Source: Tubulanus polymorphus | Lineage: Eukaryota; Nemertea; Palaeonemertea; Tubulaniformes; Tubulanidae | DNA length: 64,000 nt | Direction: 5' to 3' | Assembly (NCBI RefSeq): GCF_964204645.1 | Contig: NC_134025.1 | Location: forward strand, 15,654,001 to 15,718,000 | Part shown: positions 62,101 to 64,000 of the stretch, in pieces | Numbering within the stretch: the first letter of the stretch is position 1 | Layout of the letters: every line of letters starts with the position of its first letter | The notes under the pieces: generated by a model | The model's database searches: none | What the model was told of the DNA's origin: nothing | Seen by the model: only the letters and a program-made list of their open reading frames with translations | Program-made: the position numbers and the translations under genes

Positions 62101-64000
62101 ATTTTCGTTTTTCCGATAGAGGAAATATTTGCCACGAAAACGACTTTTCTCGCGCTGAACGACGTTTTCGCGTCGAAAAGTGCTTTTCCTGACGATGTGA
62201 GCGCTTTTACGCATCGACATCGTCGTTTTTCCGATAGGTTGAATATTTGAAACGAAAAACGTCTTTACTCGCGCAGAACGACGTTTTCGCGTCGAAAAGT
62301 GCTTTTCCTGACGATTTGAGCGCTTTTACGCATCGAAATTTTCGTTTTTCCGATAGAGGGAATATTTGATACGAAAACGACTTTTCTCGCGCTGAACGAC
62401 GTTTTCGCGTCGAAAAGTGCTTTTCCGAAAGATTTGAGCCCTTCTACGCATCGACATTTTCCTTTTTTCCGATAGGGGGAATATTTGATACGAAAACGTC
62501 TTTTCTCGCGCTGAACGACGTTTTCGAGTCGAAAAGTGCTTTTCCTGACGATTTGAGCGCTTTTACGCATCGACATTGTCGTTTTTCCGATAGGGGGAAT
62601 ATTTGATACGAAAACGTCTTTTCTCGCGCTGAACGACGTTTTCGCGTCGAAAAGTGCTTTTCCTGACGATTTGAGCGCTTTTACGCATCGACATTGTCGT
62701 TTTTCCGATAGGGGGAATATTTGATACGAAAACGTCTTTTCTCGCGCTCAACGACGTTTTCGCGTCGAAAAGTGCTTTTCCTGACGATTTGAGCGCTTTT
62801 TACGCATCGACATTGTCGTTTTTCCGATAGGGGGAATATTCGATACGAAAACGTCTTTTTTCGCGCTGAACGAGGTTTTCGGGTCGAAAAGTGCTTTTCT
62901 GAAAGATTTGAGCCCTTTTACGCATCGACATTTTCGTTTTTCCGATAGAGGAAATATTTGATACGAAAACGACTTTTCTCGCGCTGAACGACGTTTTCGC
63001 GTCGAAAAGTGCTTTTCCTGACGATTTGAGCGCTTTTACGCATCGTCGTTTTTCCGATAGGTTGAATATTTGATACGAAAAACGTCTTTACTCGCGCAGA
63101 ACGACGTTTTCGCGTCGAAAAGTGCTTTTGCTGACGATTTGAGCGCTTTTGCGCATCGACATTTTCGTTTTTCCGATAGAGGGAATATTTGATACGGAAA
63201 CGACTTTTCTCGCGCTGAACGACGTTTTCGCGTCGAAAAGTGCTTTTCCTGACGATTTGAGCGCTTTTACGCATCGTCGTTTTTCCGATAGGTTGAATAT
63301 TTGATACGAAAAACGTCTTTACTCGCGCTGAACGACGTTTTCGCGTCGGAAAGTGCTTTTCCTGGCGATTTGAGCGCTTTTACCCATCGACATTGTCGTT
63401 TTTCCGATAGTGGGAATATTTGATACGAAAACTTCTTTTCTCGCGCTTAACGATGTTTTCGCGTCGAAAAGTGCTTTTCCTGACGATTTGAGCGCTTTTA
63501 CGCATCGACATTGTCGTTTTTTCCGATAGGGGAATATTTGATACGAAAACGTCTTTTCTCGCGCTGAACGACGTTTTCGCGTCGGAAAGTGTTTTTCCTG
63601 GCGATTTGAGCGCTTTTACCCATCGACATTGTCGTTTTTCCGATAGGGGGAATATTTGCCACGAAAACGTCTTTTCTCGCGCTGAACGATGTTTTCGCGT
63701 CGAAAAGTGCTATTCCTGACGACTTGAGCGCTTTTACGCATCGACATTTTCGTTTTTCCGATAGGGGGAATATTTGATACGAAAACGTCTTTTCTAGCAC
63801 TAAACGACGTTTTCGGGTCGAAACGTGAGCCCTTTTACGCATCGGCATTTTCGTTTTTCCGATAGAGGGAATATTTGATACGAAAACGTCTTTTCTCGCG
63901 CTGAACGACGTTTTCGCGTCGAAAAGTGCTTTTCCTGACGATTTGAGCGCTTTTACGCATCGACATTGTCGTTTTTCCGATAGGGGGAATATTTGATACG
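56189..64000. repeat. 118-bp satellite array, right part, with higher-order structure
   Basis: About 65 units continuing past the window end. Variant units act as markers: a shortened unit (CTAGCACTAAACGACG ... AAACGTGAGCCC, about 97 bp) recurs at 56811, 58793, 59480, 61572 and 63794. Blocks 58497-58847, 61276-61626 and 63498-63848 are near-identical, as are 59639-60043 and 61731-62135. This shows higher-order repeats of about 2.1-2.8 kb. Confidence 0.95.

Overview
The window looks like nuclear DNA of an animal, most likely a marine invertebrate. The species cannot be fixed from the sequence. Reasons: intron-containing retroelements, many MITEs and satellites, frequent AGGCCTA words, and no prokaryotic gene organisation. 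Almost everything recognisable is mobile or repetitive; only one or two short stretches look like possible host exons.

Layout. 1-10140: accessory repeats, namely a 1.55 kb tandem duplication, a roughly 460-bp dispersed unit present several times, two decayed LINE reverse-transcriptase fragments, and a 320-bp MITE flanked by TTAA. 10570-11610: MITEs with TACGGAAG ends. 12370-30683: an 18.3 kb Polinton/Maverick (a virus-like DNA transposon) with terminal inverted repeats and a 6-bp target duplication GGGGTG. 31040-32911: a MITE with a 9-bp duplication that holds a tRNA-like sequence, palindromic MITEs, and more TACGGAAG-family copies. 36372-37562: a broken integrase-core transposase gene. 38587-40400: a 31-bp minisatellite, a long (CAGTT)n tract and the 3' part of a LINE. 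41792-44410: a gag/protease region without reverse transcriptase, preceded by an array of seven tRNA T-arm-like hairpins. 47466 to the window end: a 118-bp satellite array split by a 7.1 kb tyrosine-recombinase retrotransposon (49058-56188, Ngaro/PAT-like).

Polinton. The left arm (+ strand) carries protein-primed PolB, a small gene, the minor capsid protein, five small or membrane genes, a large broken structural-type gene, the major capsid protein and a zinc-finger gene. The right arm (- strand) carries the packaging ATPase, the retroviral-type integrase, two membrane or unknown genes, a 242-aa gene and an HNH endonuclease. PolB and HNH are the outermost genes and read inward from homologous repeat sequence. 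Many genes share a start signal: a T-run, then TAAATG or a close form. PolB, ATPase, integrase, two other genes and the major capsid start codon carry lesions, so this copy is probably dead although many reading frames remain intact.

Most notable: (a) each Polinton end is itself a fold-back palindrome, and the two arms of one end resemble each other more than the other end; (b) the Polinton sits inside a perfect 108-bp palindromic MITE with its own 8-bp duplication, so a nested insertion can be reconstructed to the base; (c) the tyrosine-recombinase element entered the satellite with no target duplication and carries a 34-bp lox-like site (14-bp arms, 6-bp spacer) at its internal repeat junction; (d) the array of tRNA T-arm/B-box hairpins next to the gag gene.
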